Notes: generated from the letters alone by a model not told the origin. A stretch of 64,000 nt of DNA from Streptomyces zaomyceticus (GCF_014656215.1 NZ_BNBZ01000003.1:372001-436000); one strand, 5' to 3'. Shown: positions 1-11,006, counted from the stretch's first letter. A program made the numbers and translations.

Positions 1-330
1 GGACAGCTCGGTGACCTCGAGGGTGGGCCCGGCCTGCGCCGGAGCGCCCGACCTGCGGCGGCGGCTGGCGCCCGGGCTGCCCCCGATGGCCCAGCCGGTG
101 GAGAAGCCGCGGCGGAAGGAGAGCGTCACATAGGTCTGGCCGACGGCGAAGGCGACGGCCCCGACGATGATGACCACCACCGAGGGCATCAACACGCCGA
201 GGACCACGCCGAGAAAGCCGCAGAAGGCGAGCACGCGCCAGCGCAGCCGCGCCTTGTACTGGAGGAGCACCTCCCCCAGCAGCCACAGTGCGACCACGCC
301 GAACGCGATGTAGAGGACCGTCCACCCCAT
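1..330 (-). CDS. Hypothetical membrane protein, 3' end cut by window edge
   Basis: The reading frame begins with ATG at 330 and runs off the left edge without a stop, so at least 110 residues are present. The N-terminus (MGWTVLYIAFGVVALWLLGE) is a clear membrane segment. A second hydrophobic stretch of about 45 residues follows (VLAFCGFLGVVLGVLMPSVV and on), long enough for two helices. After it comes a charged tail rich in Arg, Ser and Gly. It lies just upstream of metF on the same strand. Position and character match the uncharacterised protein next to metF in other streptomycetes (SCO2102 position), but no function can be given. Confidence 0.75.
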   Translation of the reverse strand, partial: MGWTVLYIAFGVVALWLLGEVLLQYKARLRWRVLAFCGFLGVVLGVLMPSVVVIIVGAVAFAVGQTYVTLSFRRGFSTGWAIGGSPGASRRRRSGAPAQAGPTLEVTELS

Positions 331-384
331 GCCCCGCCGCCCCTCTCCACGGTCACCGCCGCGGGTCGGGGCGGGTACGACCGG

Positions 385-1299
385 TCACGACTGCTGGTGC
401 AGTCCGAGATTCTCGTAGATCTCGATCGCGGTGGAGCTGTTCAGCGTGATGAAGTGCAGTCCGGGGACACCCTCGGAGAGCAGCCGCGCGCAGAACTCCG
501 TCGCGAACTCGATACCGATGGAGCGTACAGCGGCGGGATCGTCCTTGACGGCGAGGATGCGCTCTTTCACATCCGGGGGGAAGTGGGCGTTGCTCAGCTG
601 GGGCAGTCGGCCGAGGGTCTTCACGTTCACAACGGGCATGACCTCGGGGATGATCGGGGTCTCGCAGCCCGCCTTGGCGACGCTGTCGCGCAGCCGCAGA
701 TAGTTCTCCGGGTCGAAGAACATCTGGGTGATCGCGTAGTCGGCACCGGCGCGGCACTTGTCCACGAAGTGCCGGATGTCCGTGTCCCAGTCGGAGGAGC
801 GGGGGTGCATCTCCGGGAAGGCGGCGACGCCCACGCAGAAGTCGCCGGACTCCTTGATGAGCCGGACGAGGTCGACGGCGTACTTCACGCCCTCCGGGTG
901 CTCGACCCAATCCCCCAGCGGGTCGCCCGGCGGGTCGCCGCGGACGGCGAGCATGTTGCGGATGCCGGCGTCGGCATACTGGCCGAGGATGTTCCGCAGC
1001 TCGGCGACCGAGTGGTCGACGGCCGTGAGGTGGGCGACCGGGGTCAGCGTGGTGTCGGAGGCGATCTTCTGGGTGGCCTTGACGGTGCCGCCGCGGGTGG
1101 AACCGCCGGCGCCGTAGGTCACGGAGACGAAGCTGGGGCCGACCGCCTCGACGCGGCGCATCGCGTTGTAGAGGACCTGCTCGCCCTTCTCGGTCCGGGG
1201 CGCGAAGAACTCGAAGGAGTACGACGTGCCGCCGGAGGCGAGGATCTCGCGGACCGTGCGGGCGCGGTCCGAGCGGACGGAAGCGGTACCAAGGGCCAT
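385..1299 (-). CDS. metF: 5,10-methylenetetrahydrofolate reductase
   Basis: A 304-residue TIM-barrel flavoprotein. It reduces methylene-tetrahydrofolate to methyl-tetrahydrofolate, the methyl donor for methionine synthesis. Family hallmarks are visible: SFEFFAPR near residue 28 carrying the catalytic Glu, YGAGGSTR near 62, AAFPEMHP near 160, and [10 protein letters not shown] near 192. The length is that of bacterial MetF, without the eukaryotic regulatory domain. The ATG at 1299 is the natural start, because the N-terminal extension before the EFF motif has the usual length. The gene lies alone, about 160 bp downstream of thiE on the same strand. This is the canonical FAD type by motif, though its flavin use cannot be proved from sequence. 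Confidence 0.95.
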   Translation of the reverse strand: MALGTASVRSDRARTVREILASGGTSYSFEFFAPRTEKGEQVLYNAMRRVEAVGPSFVSVTYGAGGSTRGGTVKATQKIASDTTLTPVAHLTAVDHSVAELRNILGQYADAGIRNMLAVRGDPPGDPLGDWVEHPEGVKYAVDLVRLIKESGDFCVGVAAFPEMHPRSSDWDTDIRHFVDKCRAGADYAITQMFFDPENYLRLRDSVAKAGCETPIIPEVMPVVNVKTLGRLPQLSNAHFPPDVKERILAVKDDPAAVRSIGIEFATEFCARLLSEGVPGLHFITLNSSTAIEIYENLGLHQQS

Positions 1300-1459
1300 A
1301 CGGGCAGGTTAGACGTGGTGCGGTGGGCGGCGTGAACGGCGTCCGAGTGATGGACACCTTTTCGGACAGCCGGCCGGGCGGATCGTTGGACGAACGAACG
1401 GACGCCCCGGCGGGCCCGGCACGGGACCCCGGCGTCGCCACCACCCGCCGGACCTGGGC

Positions 1460-2113
1460 CTACTCGCCCGCGCGCTCCCGGACCCGCTTCGCCAGGGCCG
1501 CCGTCGCGGCGGCCGGGTCGTCGGCCTCGGTGATCGCCCGGACGACGACGATCCGGCGCGCGCCGGCGTCCAGGACCTGGTCCAGATTCGTCTCGTCGAT
1601 GCCGCCGATGGCGAACCAGGGGCGGTCCTGGGCGAGGCCGGCCGCGTACCGCACGAGGTCGAGTCCCGGCGCGTACCGTCCGGGCTTGGTGGGGGTGGGC
1701 CAGCAGGGCCCGGTGCAGAAGTAGTCGACGCCCGGTTCGACGGCGGCGGCGGCCGCCTCGGACTCGGCGTGGCAGGAGCGGCCGATCAGCACCTCGTCGC
1801 CGAGGATCGCGCGGGCGGCGGGCACGGGCAGGTCGCCCTGGCCCAGGTGCAGCACGTCGGAGGCGATGGCGTGGGCGACGTCGGCCCGGTCGTTCACCGC
1901 GAGGAGCCTGCCGTGCCGGCGGGCCGCCTCGGCGAAGACGGCGAGGTGCTCCAGCTCCTCGCCGGCCTCCATGCCCTTGTCGCGGAGCTGCACGATGTCC
2001 ACACCGGAGGAGAGCACGGCGTCGAGGAAGTCGGGCAGGTCGCCCTGGCGCTTCCGGGCGTCGGTGCACAGGTACAGCCGGGCGTCGGCGAGCCGCTCAC
2101 GAGGCGTGGGCAT
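1460..2113 (-). CDS. thiE: Thiamine-phosphate synthase
   Basis: Joins the pyrimidine and thiazole moieties of thiamine (HMP-PP plus thiazole phosphate to thiamine monophosphate). The 217-residue protein shows the family motifs: VQLRDKG near residue 40, NDRADVA near 74, the phosphate-binding region HLGQGDLP near 88, GRSCHAE, and IGGIDETN near 172. I chose ATG 2113 (MPTPRERL) because the alternative GTG at 2137 lies inside an imperfect 25-bp tandem repeat. The SD-like stretch GGGGGAA upstream of 2113 is only moderate. It points left towards metF and away from the thiOSG operon, with which it shares the pathway; no TPP riboswitch is visible upstream of thiE itself. Confidence 0.94.
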   Translation of the reverse strand: MPTPRERLADARLYLCTDARKRQGDLPDFLDAVLSSGVDIVQLRDKGMEAGEELEHLAVFAEAARRHGRLLAVNDRADVAHAIASDVLHLGQGDLPVPAARAILGDEVLIGRSCHAESEAAAAAVEPGVDYFCTGPCWPTPTKPGRYAPGLDLVRYAAGLAQDRPWFAIGGIDETNLDQVLDAGARRIVVVRAITEADDPAAATAALAKRVRERAGE

Positions 2114-2115
2114 GG

Positions 2116-2165
2116 GTGGTTCCCCCGTCGGTTGCACGGGGTGGCTCCCCCGTCGGTGTCACGGG
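2116..2165. repeat. Imperfect 25-bp tandem repeat upstream of thiE
   Basis: Two adjacent 25-bp units (2116-2140 and 2141-2165) differ at three positions. A further degenerate unit may follow to about 2185. Read on the minus strand, each unit carries a GGGGGA(A/G) stretch that resembles a ribosome-binding site. The repeat therefore duplicates the translation-initiation region of thiE. Confidence 0.7.
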
Positions 2166-2257
2166 GACTGTCCCCGCGCGTGTCGCGGAGGCCGCGGCGG
2201 CCGGCCCGTCGGGGGCCGGTCGCCGCGACACCCGCCGGTGGTGTCTTCGGTGCGGTG

Positions 2258-2623
2258 TCAGAGAGCGAGCGCCTGGGCGCGGCGCTTCACCTCCGTGCCG
2301 CGGTTCTCGTTGAGCGCCTGCGCGGGCGTGCCCGGCAGGCTCTCGTCCGGAGTGAAGAGCCACTCCAGCATCTCCTCGTCGGTGAAGCCGTCGTCCCGCA
2401 GCACGGTCAGGAGTCCGACGAGACCCTTGACGATCTTGTCGCCCTGGATGAAGGCGGCGGGGATCTGCAGGGCGTTGTTCTCTCCACGGCGCACGGCGAT
2501 CAGCTGACCTTCCTTGATCAGCTGCCGCACGCGCGTCACCTCGACATCGAGCATCTCCGCGATGTCGGGCACATAGAGCCAGGCGGGGACGAGCGCATCG
2601 ATCTTTACGTCAATCTCGGTCAC
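2258..2623 (-). CDS. Rv2175c-like DNA-binding protein (winged-helix type)
   Basis: A 121-residue protein with a MerR/excisionase-like helix-turn-helix near residues 15-50 (WLYVPDIAEMLDVEVTRVRQ then LIKEGQLIAVRR). A conserved C-terminal domain follows (GLVGLLTVLRDDGFTDEEML, then EWLF). This is the architecture of mycobacterial Rv2175c, a DNA-binding protein reported as a substrate of the Ser/Thr kinase PknL encoded beside it. A PASTA-type Ser/Thr kinase lies a few genes away here at 6606-8516, which suggests the pair is conserved. It is transcribed leftwards in front of thiE. The target DNA and role in Streptomyces cannot be read from the sequence. Confidence 0.85.
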   Translation of the reverse strand: MTEIDVKIDALVPAWLYVPDIAEMLDVEVTRVRQLIKEGQLIAVRRGENNALQIPAAFIQGDKIVKGLVGLLTVLRDDGFTDEEMLEWLFTPDESLPGTPAQALNENRGTEVKRRAQALAL

Positions 2624-2678
2624 AGGACAAGCCTGCCATCCCGGACTGACAGTCGGTAGTCGGGCCCCAGGCCCGGCC

Positions 2679-3905
2679 CTAGGCAGTCGCGGCCTTCAGG
2701 GGTACGGAGGGGTCCGCCGCGCGCGCGGGATCGACGGCGGTGGCCGATTCGATGAGCTTGCGGCCCTGGGCCAGGTCACGGGGGCGGCCGACGGCGAGGA
2801 GGGCCACCGGCACCCCCTCCCGCAGCCAGAGCACGGACCAGGCCTCCTCCGCCGGGTCGCCGCGCCACAGCAGCTCGTCCGCGTCCTCGTGGTCGCCGAC
2901 GTACTGGACGAAGCGGCCAAACTGCTCGGACCAGAAGTACGGGACGGGGTCGTACGGCCCCGGGTCGGCCCCGGTGATCACCCCGGTGATCGCCGCGGCG
3001 ACCGTGCGGGGGCCCTGGAGCGCGTTGTCCCAGTGGTGGACGAGGAGGCGCCGGCCGTAGCGGGCGGACGGGAAGGAGGCGCAGTCGCCGACGGCGTACA
3101 CATCGGGCAGGGAGGTGCGCAGCCGCTCGTCGGCGGTGACGGCGCCGCTCGGGTCCAGGGCGATGCCGGAGCCGATGAGCCAGTCGGTGGCCGGGCGGGC
3201 ACCGATGCCGACGACGACGGCGTCGGCGGGCAGCTCGCGGCCGTCGGCGAGGACGACCCTGCCCGGTTCGACGGTGTCCACGCGCGCGTGGGTGAGGAGT
3301 TCCGCGCCGTTCTCCTCGTACCACTCGGCCATGGGGGTGGTGACCTCGGCGGGCAGGGCCCCGGCGAGGGGGCGGTCGGCGGCCTCGACGACGGTGACGG
3401 CGCAGCCGGCCTGGCGTGCGGCGGTGGCGAATTCGGCGCCGATCCATCCGGCGCCGACGACCACGACGCTGTGGCGGCTCTCCAGGACGGGCCCGAGGCG
3501 TACGGCGTCGTCGAGGGTCCGCAGCAGATGGACCCCGGGGACGCCTTCGGTGCCGGGCAGCATGACGGGGTGGGCGCCGGTGGCGACGACCAGGGTGTCG
3601 TAGGCGACGGGTCCGGTTTCGGTGTCGATCTCGTGGTCGGCGGCGCGCAGCCCGGTGACGTCGAGGCCGAGGCGGAGCTCGACGCCGAGGTCCTCGAAGT
3701 CGACCTCGAAGGCGGAGTGCTCGGCCTTGCCGAGGAGGACGGCCTTGGAGAGCGGGGGCCGGTCGTAGGGCTGGTGGGGCTCGGCCCCGATGAGGGTCAC
3801 GGGGCCGGTGAAGCCCTGTTCGCGCAGGGCGACGGCGGTCTGTACGCCCGCCATCCCGGCTCCGACGATCACGACGTGGTGCTGTGCCTGCTTCTGCTCG
3901 CTCAC
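2679..3905 (-). CDS. NAD(P)/FAD-dependent oxidoreductase, ferredoxin-reductase-like
   Basis: A 408-residue two-dinucleotide-fold flavoprotein. The FAD Rossmann motif GAGMAGVQTAVALREQGF is near residue 15 and the NAD(P) motif GAGWIGAEFATAARQAGC near 152. The second FAD motif VYAVGDCASF is near 275, followed by a C-terminal reductase domain. This is the rubredoxin/ferredoxin reductase group (BenD/CamA-like), which passes electrons from NAD(P)H to a ferredoxin or similar carrier. No ferredoxin or P450 gene is adjacent, so the partner is unknown. It is transcribed away from the TPP riboswitch and thiO. Confidence 0.88.
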   Translation of the reverse strand: MSEQKQAQHHVVIVGAGMAGVQTAVALREQGFTGPVTLIGAEPHQPYDRPPLSKAVLLGKAEHSAFEVDFEDLGVELRLGLDVTGLRAADHEIDTETGPVAYDTLVVATGAHPVMLPGTEGVPGVHLLRTLDDAVRLGPVLESRHSVVVVGAGWIGAEFATAARQAGCAVTVVEAADRPLAGALPAEVTTPMAEWYEENGAELLTHARVDTVEPGRVVLADGRELPADAVVVGIGARPATDWLIGSGIALDPSGAVTADERLRTSLPDVYAVGDCASFPSARYGRRLLVHHWDNALQGPRTVAAAITGVITGADPGPYDPVPYFWSEQFGRFVQYVGDHEDADELLWRGDPAEEAWSVLWLREGVPVALLAVGRPRDLAQGRKLIESATAVDPARAADPSVPLKAATA

Positions 3906-3989
3906 CCGACCACCTTACGCATCTGACGAACCGTCAGGAAGGGAGGGGTTCCCGGCCCCGCGGAGACGGAAGCTAGTCTGGCGGGCGTA

Positions 3990-4088
3990 AAGCACTCGCG
4001 GGAGCCCGGACGCACCGGGCTGAGAGGGAGGCTGGGACGGCCTCCGACCGTACGAACCTGATCCGGGTCATGCCGGCGAAGGGAGGGG
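3990..4088 (+). promoter_or_regulatory. TPP riboswitch (THI element) of thiOSG
   Basis: Contains the two diagnostic conserved blocks in the right order and spacing: GGGCTGAGAGGGAG at 4017-4030 and ACGAACCTGATCCGGGTCAT at 4052-4071. The closing GCCGGCGAAGGGAG follows at 4072-4085. The AAGGGAGGGG at the 3' edge overlaps the likely ribosome-binding site of thiO (ATG 4099), so thiamine pyrophosphate binding probably hides the SD sequence. No separate terminator hairpin is visible between aptamer and ATG, which points to translational control. Confidence 0.95.
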
Positions 4089-4098
4089 CTGGACGCCC

Positions 4099-6364
<2,266 letters not shown>

Positions 6365-6377
6365 CCGACACCCCGCT

Positions 6378-6430
6378 GTGGGCATTCGTTCCTCCCCCGG
6401 ACGGAGTCCGGGGGAGGAACGAATGCCCAC
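6378..6430. repeat. 25-bp perfect hairpin after thiG; module of dispersed repeat family
   Basis: Left arm 6378-6402 and right arm 6406-6430 are perfect inverted repeats with a 3-nt spacer. The right arm (TCCGGGGGAGGAACGAATGC then CCAC) recurs almost unchanged at about 58055-58088 and related modules occur at 27.7-28.0 kb, so this is a copy of a dispersed module. It can act as a terminator for thiG, though no U-tract follows. Confidence 0.85.
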
Positions 6431-6605
6431 ACGGCGGTGAGCAACGCCCGGCCGAGGCGCGACGCGGCGCCCGGTGAACCGTCCGCCCTCCCGAGGGCGG
6501 GCCTCGGCCGCCACTCGTCGAAGCGGTGCGGGCCTCGTCACAGCTGGGCTGCAGTCGGGGGCGCCCGGGCCGAGCCCCCCGCCCCCGGCTCGTAGACTCG
6601 ACGCC

Positions 6606-8516
6606 GTGGACACGACCCTTCAGGACCCCCTCGTCGGGCGGCTGCTCGACGGCCGCTACCGCGTCGACGCGCGCATCGCCGTCGGCGGGATGGCCACGGT
6701 CTACCGGGCCGTGGACACCCGTCTCGACCGCGTCCTCGCGCTCAAGGTGATGCACCCGGCACTCGCCACCGACGCCGCCTTCGTCGAGCGTTTCATCCGC
6801 GAGGCGAAGTCCGTGGCCCGGCTCTCGCACCCCAACGTCGTGGGTGTCTTCGACCAGGGCGCCGAGGGCGCGTACGTCTATCTGGCGATGGAGTACGTCG
6901 CCGGCTGCACCCTCCGCGACGTCCTGCGCGAGCGCGGCGCCCTCGCGCCCCGGGCCGCCCTCGACATCCTGGAGCCCGTGCTCGCCGCGCTCGGCGCCGC
7001 GCACCGGGCCGGGTTCGTGCACCGGGACATGAAGCCGGAGAACGTCCTGATAGGGGACGACGGCCGGGTGAAGGTCGCCGACTTCGGTCTGGTCCGGGCC
7101 GTGGGCTCGGCGACGGCCACCACCGGCTCGGTCCTCGGAACGGTCTCCTATCTGGCACCGGAGCAGATCGAGCACGGCACCGCCGACACCCGCGCCGACG
7201 TGTACGCGTGTGGTGTCGTCCTGTACGAGATGCTGACCGGCGGCAAGCCGCATTCCGGCGACACCCCCGCCCAGGTGCTCTACCAGCACCTCAACACGGA
7301 CGTTCCCGCTCCCTCGGCCACCGTTCCCGGGCTGGCCCCGGAGCTGGACGAGCTGGTCGCGGCGGCCACGGCCCGCGACCCCGAGGTCCGTCCGCACGAC
7401 GCCGTCGCTCTGCTCGCCCTCCTCCGGGAGGCCCGCGCCGGGCTCGGTGACGAGCAGCTGGACGCCGTACCCCCGCAGGCCCTGTCCGAGGCTCCCCGGG
7501 ACACGGCGGAGGACCGGACCAGTGTGATCGCCCGGCCGGTGCCGGCCGACGCCGGGCAGGTGCTGCACACGAACCGGCTGCCGGCGCCCGAGGCTCCCCC
7601 GTCCGGCCGCCGGGGGTTCCGCCGGAGGCCGCCGAACGGCCCGCTCGCCCTGGTCATCGGCGTTCTCCTGGCCCTCGGTCTGGGCGCCGGTGTCTGGTAC
7701 ATCAACTCCGGCCAGTTCACCCGGGTCCCCGCCGTGCTCGGCCAGACCGAGGCGGCCGCGACGAAGCGGGTCACCGACGCCGGACTGGAGGTCGGCACCA
7801 CGAAGCGCGCGTTCAGCGACGTGTACGAGCGCGGCACCGTGATGGCCTCCGACCCGGCCCCCGGCGAGCGCCTCCGGGGCAACGGCACCGTGACCCTCAC
7901 CCTCTCCCGGGGCCCGGAGATCGTGAAGGTGCCCAATCTCAAGAACAAGCCGCTCGCCGAGGCCAAGCGCGCCCTGGAGGAGGAGGGCCTGGCGGCCGGT
8001 GTGATCACCACCGCGTTCAGCGACACCGTCGCCCAGGGCTCCGTGATCTCCTCCGACCCCGAGCCCGGCACCGACCGCGCCCCCGACTCGGCCGTCGCCC
8101 TGGTCGTCAGCAAGGGCTCTCCGATCGACGTGCCGGACGTCACCGGGGAGACCGTCGCCGACGCCACGGCGGCGCTCCAGGAGGCCGGGCTCGAGGTGGT
8201 GGTCGCGCCGGAGCGGATCGACTCCCCGGAGGACGCGGGATCGGTCGCCGCCCAGTCCCTCGCCGAGGGCAGCCGCGCCGCCGAGGGCGACACGATCACC
8301 CTGACCGTCTCCAAGGGCCCGAAGCTCGTCGAGGTCCCGGACGTCACCGGCGAGACCACCGACGACGCGCGTACGGCCCTGGAGGAGGCCGGCTTCGAGG
8401 TGGAGGTCAAGAAGTCCTTCCCCTACCTCGGCGACACCGTCGCGAGCCAGTCCGTCGAGGGCGGCTCCACCGCGCCCGAGGGCTCCACCGTCACGATCAC
8501 GATCAAGGGACTGTAG
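6606..8516 (+). CDS. PASTA-domain Ser/Thr protein kinase (PknL/PkaF type)
   Basis: A 636-residue receptor kinase. The Gly loop VGGMATVY is near residue 27, the catalytic Lys (ALKVM) near 45, HRDMKPEN near 138, DFG near 158, and APEQ near 184. A Pro/Arg-rich linker precedes one membrane segment (about 347-366), followed by four PASTA repeats of about 65 residues, each ending in a LTLSRGP- or VSKGP-like sequence. The inside-kinase, outside-PASTA layout senses muropeptides or lipid II in known homologues. I chose GTG 6606 (MDTTLQDPLVGR) because the frame upstream is Arg/Pro-rich and unlike protein. Gene order fits the SCO2110 (PkaF) and mycobacterial/corynebacterial PknL position. A DNA-binding protein like the PknL substrate Rv2175c is nearby. 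Confidence 0.95.
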   Translation: MDTTLQDPLVGRLLDGRYRVDARIAVGGMATVYRAVDTRLDRVLALKVMHPALATDAAFVERFIREAKSVARLSHPNVVGVFDQGAEGAYVYLAMEYVAGCTLRDVLRERGALAPRAALDILEPVLAALGAAHRAGFVHRDMKPENVLIGDDGRVKVADFGLVRAVGSATATTGSVLGTVSYLAPEQIEHGTADTRADVYACGVVLYEMLTGGKPHSGDTPAQVLYQHLNTDVPAPSATVPGLAPELDELVAAATARDPEVRPHDAVALLALLREARAGLGDEQLDAVPPQALSEAPRDTAEDRTSVIARPVPADAGQVLHTNRLPAPEAPPSGRRGFRRRPPNGPLALVIGVLLALGLGAGVWYINSGQFTRVPAVLGQTEAAATKRVTDAGLEVGTTKRAFSDVYERGTVMASDPAPGERLRGNGTVTLTLSRGPEIVKVPNLKNKPLAEAKRALEEEGLAAGVITTAFSDTVAQGSVISSDPEPGTDRAPDSAVALVVSKGSPIDVPDVTGETVADATAALQEAGLEVVVAPERIDSPEDAGSVAAQSLAEGSRAAEGDTITLTVSKGPKLVEVPDVTGETTDDARTALEEAGFEVEVKKSFPYLGDTVASQSVEGGSTAPEGSTVTITIKGL

Positions 8517-8522
8517 GAACTG

Positions 8523-9389
8523 ATGCGCAACCCCGTCGGCGGCCATGTCCCCGTGGCCGGTGGCCTCGCCACGATCGGCCTCGGCTACGCCCGTGAGCTC
8601 GGCGCCGAGACCGTGCAGGTCTTCGTCGCCAATCCGCGCGGCTGGGCCACCCCGCCCGGCAATCCCGCCCAGGACGAGCGGTTCCGCGCCGAGTGCGCGG
8701 CCGAGTCGATCTCGGCCTGGGTCCACGCCCCGTATCTGATCAATTTCGGCTCCCACACCGAGGCCACCGCGGAGAAGTCGGTGGAGTCGATGCGGCACTC
8801 GCTGCGGCGGGGCCGGGAGATCGGCGCGAAGGGTGTGGTGGTGCACACCGGCTCGGCGACCGGGGGCCGTCCGCGCGCGGTGGCGCTCGCCCAGGTCCGG
8901 GAGCGCCTGCTGCCGCTGCTCGACGAGCTGACGCACGAGGACGACCCGGATCTGCTCCTGGAGTCGACGGCTGGCCAGGGGTTCTCCCTCTGCTCGCGCG
9001 CGGAGGACTTCGGACCGTACTTCGACGCGCTCGACCGGCACCCCAAGCTCGGGATCTGCCTCGACACCTGCCACATCTTCGCCGCCGGCCACGATCTGAC
9101 CGGCCCGCACGGCGCGACGCAGACGCTGGACGCGCTGGTGGCGACCGTGGGCGAGGGCCGGCTGAAGCTGATCCACGCCAACGACTCCCAGGATGTCGTC
9201 GGCGCGCGCAAGGACCGGCACGCGAACATCGGTGTGGGGCACATCGGCGAGGACGGGTTCAGGAACCTGCTCCGGCACCCGGCGACCGACGGCGTGCCGC
9301 TGATCATCGAGACGCCCGGCGGCAAGGCGGGTCACCTCGCGGACGTGGAGCTCCTCAAGAAGCTCAGGGACGACACGACTCTCTGTTGA
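8523..9389 (+). CDS. nfo: Deoxyribonuclease IV (AP endonuclease IV)
   Basis: A 288-residue zinc TIM-barrel enzyme that nicks DNA at abasic sites in base-excision repair. Metal-ligand motifs are visible: VHTGS near 112, LLESTAGQG near 148, LDTCHIFAAGHD near 181, and IHANDSQDVVGARKDRHANI near 218-237 followed by GVGHIG. The C-terminal LIIETPGG motif is near 262. It begins 6 bp after the kinase gene, so the two are likely co-transcribed. The start ATG at 8523 gives the expected length of the family. Confidence 0.95.
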   Translation: MRNPVGGHVPVAGGLATIGLGYARELGAETVQVFVANPRGWATPPGNPAQDERFRAECAAESISAWVHAPYLINFGSHTEATAEKSVESMRHSLRRGREIGAKGVVVHTGSATGGRPRAVALAQVRERLLPLLDELTHEDDPDLLLESTAGQGFSLCSRAEDFGPYFDALDRHPKLGICLDTCHIFAAGHDLTGPHGATQTLDALVATVGEGRLKLIHANDSQDVVGARKDRHANIGVGHIGEDGFRNLLRHPATDGVPLIIETPGGKAGHLADVELLKKLRDDTTLC

Positions 9390-9392
9390 GGA

Positions 9393-9409
9393 ATACCCCA
9401 GGGGGGTAT
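9393..9409. promoter_or_regulatory. CsoR-like copper operator
   Basis: A 17-bp palindrome, ATACCCC-AGG-GGGGTAT, lies just after the nfo stop and about 50 bp before the DUF4396 start. G/C runs bounded by TA on both sides are the hallmark of operators bound by the copper-sensing repressor CsoR in actinobacteria. It is placed to control the His-rich membrane protein downstream. Confidence 0.75.
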
Positions 9410-9457
9410 ACGGTTCCTGTAACGGCAGGCACCGCTACCCGACCATGGGGGCACCCG

Positions 9458-10063
9458 ATGCAGCACGACGCGCACAGCCATCACGACCGCGACACCCACG
9501 CGGGCCACGAGGGTCACCCGGGCCACGCCGACCCCACCGCGGGACACGCCGCGGGACACGAGAGCCACCAGAAGCAGCACGGCGGTCACCACGAGCAGCA
9601 CGGCGGCGGTCACCACGCCCCCGGCAAGGTCTCCTGGTCCATGGCGGCCAAGGCCACGCTGCACTGCCTCACCGGCTGCGCCATCGGCGAGGTGCTCGGC
9701 ATGGTCATCGGCACCGCGCTCGGCTGGGGCAACACGCAGACGATGATCCTCGCGATCGTGCTGGCCTTCTTCTTCGGCTACGCGCTCACGCTGCGCGGCA
9801 TCCTGGCCGCCGGCGTCGATTTCAAGACAGCCTTCAAGGTCGCCCTCGCCGCCGACACCCTCTCCATCGCGGTGATGGAGATCATCGACAACGGCATCAT
9901 CGCGCTCTGGCCCGGCGCCATGGACGCCCACCTCTCCGAGCCGTTCTTCTGGATCGTGCTCGCGATCGCGCTCGCCGCCGCCTTCGTGATCACCACACCG
10001 GTCAACAAGTGGATGATCGGCCGCGGCAAGGGCCATGCGGTGGTCCACCAGTACCACCACTGA
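9458..10063 (+). CDS. His-rich DUF4396 membrane protein, probably copper-related
   Basis: A 201-residue protein. The first about 55 residues are crowded with histidines (HSHHDRDTHAGHEGHPGHAD and onwards). Four predicted membrane segments follow (about 70-92, 95-118, 128-150, 163-185), and the tail ends HQYHH. The first membrane segment contains CLTGC, a Cys-x3-Cys pair that could bind metal. A CsoR-like palindrome lies in front of the gene, so copper-induced expression is likely. The DUF4396 family is known in streptomycetes, but its transport or storage role is not established. The start ATG 9458 has a GGGGG run upstream; an ATG at 9445 is out of frame. Confidence 0.85.
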   Translation: MQHDAHSHHDRDTHAGHEGHPGHADPTAGHAAGHESHQKQHGGHHEQHGGGHHAPGKVSWSMAAKATLHCLTGCAIGEVLGMVIGTALGWGNTQTMILAIVLAFFFGYALTLRGILAAGVDFKTAFKVALAADTLSIAVMEIIDNGIIALWPGAMDAHLSEPFFWIVLAIALAAAFVITTPVNKWMIGRGKGHAVVHQYHH

Positions 10064-10081
10064 GCCGCCCCACCGCGCACC

Positions 10082-10117
10082 ACCACAGGAACCACTGGAA
10101 CCACAGGAACCACAGGA
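10082..10117. repeat. 9-bp tandem repeat after the DUF4396 gene
   Basis: Four head-to-tail copies of ACCACAGGA (the second copy with one change) at 10082-10117, with a degraded fifth. It lies in the gap between two convergent genes, and no open frame of credible composition crosses it. Confidence 0.8.
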
Positions 10118-10184
10118 TCCACCACGGAACACCACCGCCGATCAGCGGCGGCACGGCGAGGAGCGGGGACGGCTCGGGACGGCG

Positions 10185-10838
10185 CTACAGCTCCGGGCCG
10201 TCTCCCGGCTCCTCCTGGTACGAGTAGCGCTGCTCCGTCCAGGGGTCGCCGAGGTTGTGATAGCCCCGCTCCTCCCAGAAGCCGCGCCGGTCGGCGGCCA
10301 TGTACTCCACGCCCCTGACCCACTTCGGGCCCTTCCAGGCGTACAGGTGCGGAACGACCAGCCGCAACGGGAAGCCGTGCTCGGCGGTGAGCAGCTCCCC
10401 GTCCTTGTGGGTGGCGAAGATCGTACGGTCCGAGGCGAAGTCGTCGAGCCGCATGTTGGCGCTGTATCCGTACTCGGCCCAGACCATCACATGGGTGACC
10501 TGGGGCGCCGGCGGGGCGAGCTCGAGCACCGTACGGGCGGGGACACCACCCCATTCGGCCCCGAGCATGCTGAACTTCGTGACGCAGTGCAGATCGGCCA
10601 CGACCGAGGAGAACGGCAGGGCCGAGAACTCCTCGTGGTTCCAGCACCGCTTGTCACCGTCGGCCGTCGCGCCGAAGACCCGGAACTCCCAGCGGTCCGG
10701 CTTGAACTTGGGGACGGGCCCGTAGTGGGTGACCGGCCAGCCGCGCTGGAGCCGCTGACCAGGCGGAAGGTCCGGCGAACGATCCGGCTGCCCCGCTTCC
10801 CGGTGTACTCCGCTCTCCGGCTGACCCATGTCATCCAT
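10185..10838 (-). CDS. Sulfite-oxidase-like molybdopterin oxidoreductase
   Basis: A 217-residue single-domain protein of the sulfite oxidase molybdopterin fold. The key motif is DLHCVTKFS near residues 82-90, in which Cys85 is the expected molybdenum ligand. It is followed by the WGGVPARTVLEL segment and the FPLRLVVPHLYAWKGPKWVR block that lines the cofactor. No heme domain and no signal peptide are seen, so it is probably cytoplasmic and resembles YedY-type cores without the export signal. The ATG at 10838 is used; ATG 10829 nine bases on is an equal alternative. The substrate is unknown. It is divergent from bfr. Confidence 0.88.
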   Translation of the reverse strand: MDDMGQPESGVHREAGQPDRSPDLPPGQRLQRGWPVTHYGPVPKFKPDRWEFRVFGATADGDKRCWNHEEFSALPFSSVVADLHCVTKFSMLGAEWGGVPARTVLELAPPAPQVTHVMVWAEYGYSANMRLDDFASDRTIFATHKDGELLTAEHGFPLRLVVPHLYAWKGPKWVRGVEYMAADRRGFWEERGYHNLGDPWTEQRYSYQEEPGDGPEL

Positions 10839-11006
10839 GGTGACAGACCGCGAGGGGTGGTCATGACCAGGCGACGTCCGACGGGCGAGGATCGGGGCAA
10901 CTCCCACTAAGCCTGCACTTACTGGACGCCCCCCATTCGGGGTGCGAGGATGCGGCCATCCTGCCCAGTGACGGCGTAGACACGCAACGTGGAAGGAGCC
11001 TCTGCG

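Noticed and set aside
6474..6605. In-frame N-terminal extension of the PASTA kinase
   Set aside because: The extra residues are Arg/Pro/Ser-rich and unlike protein; kinases of this family begin shortly before the Gly loop, as from GTG 6606.
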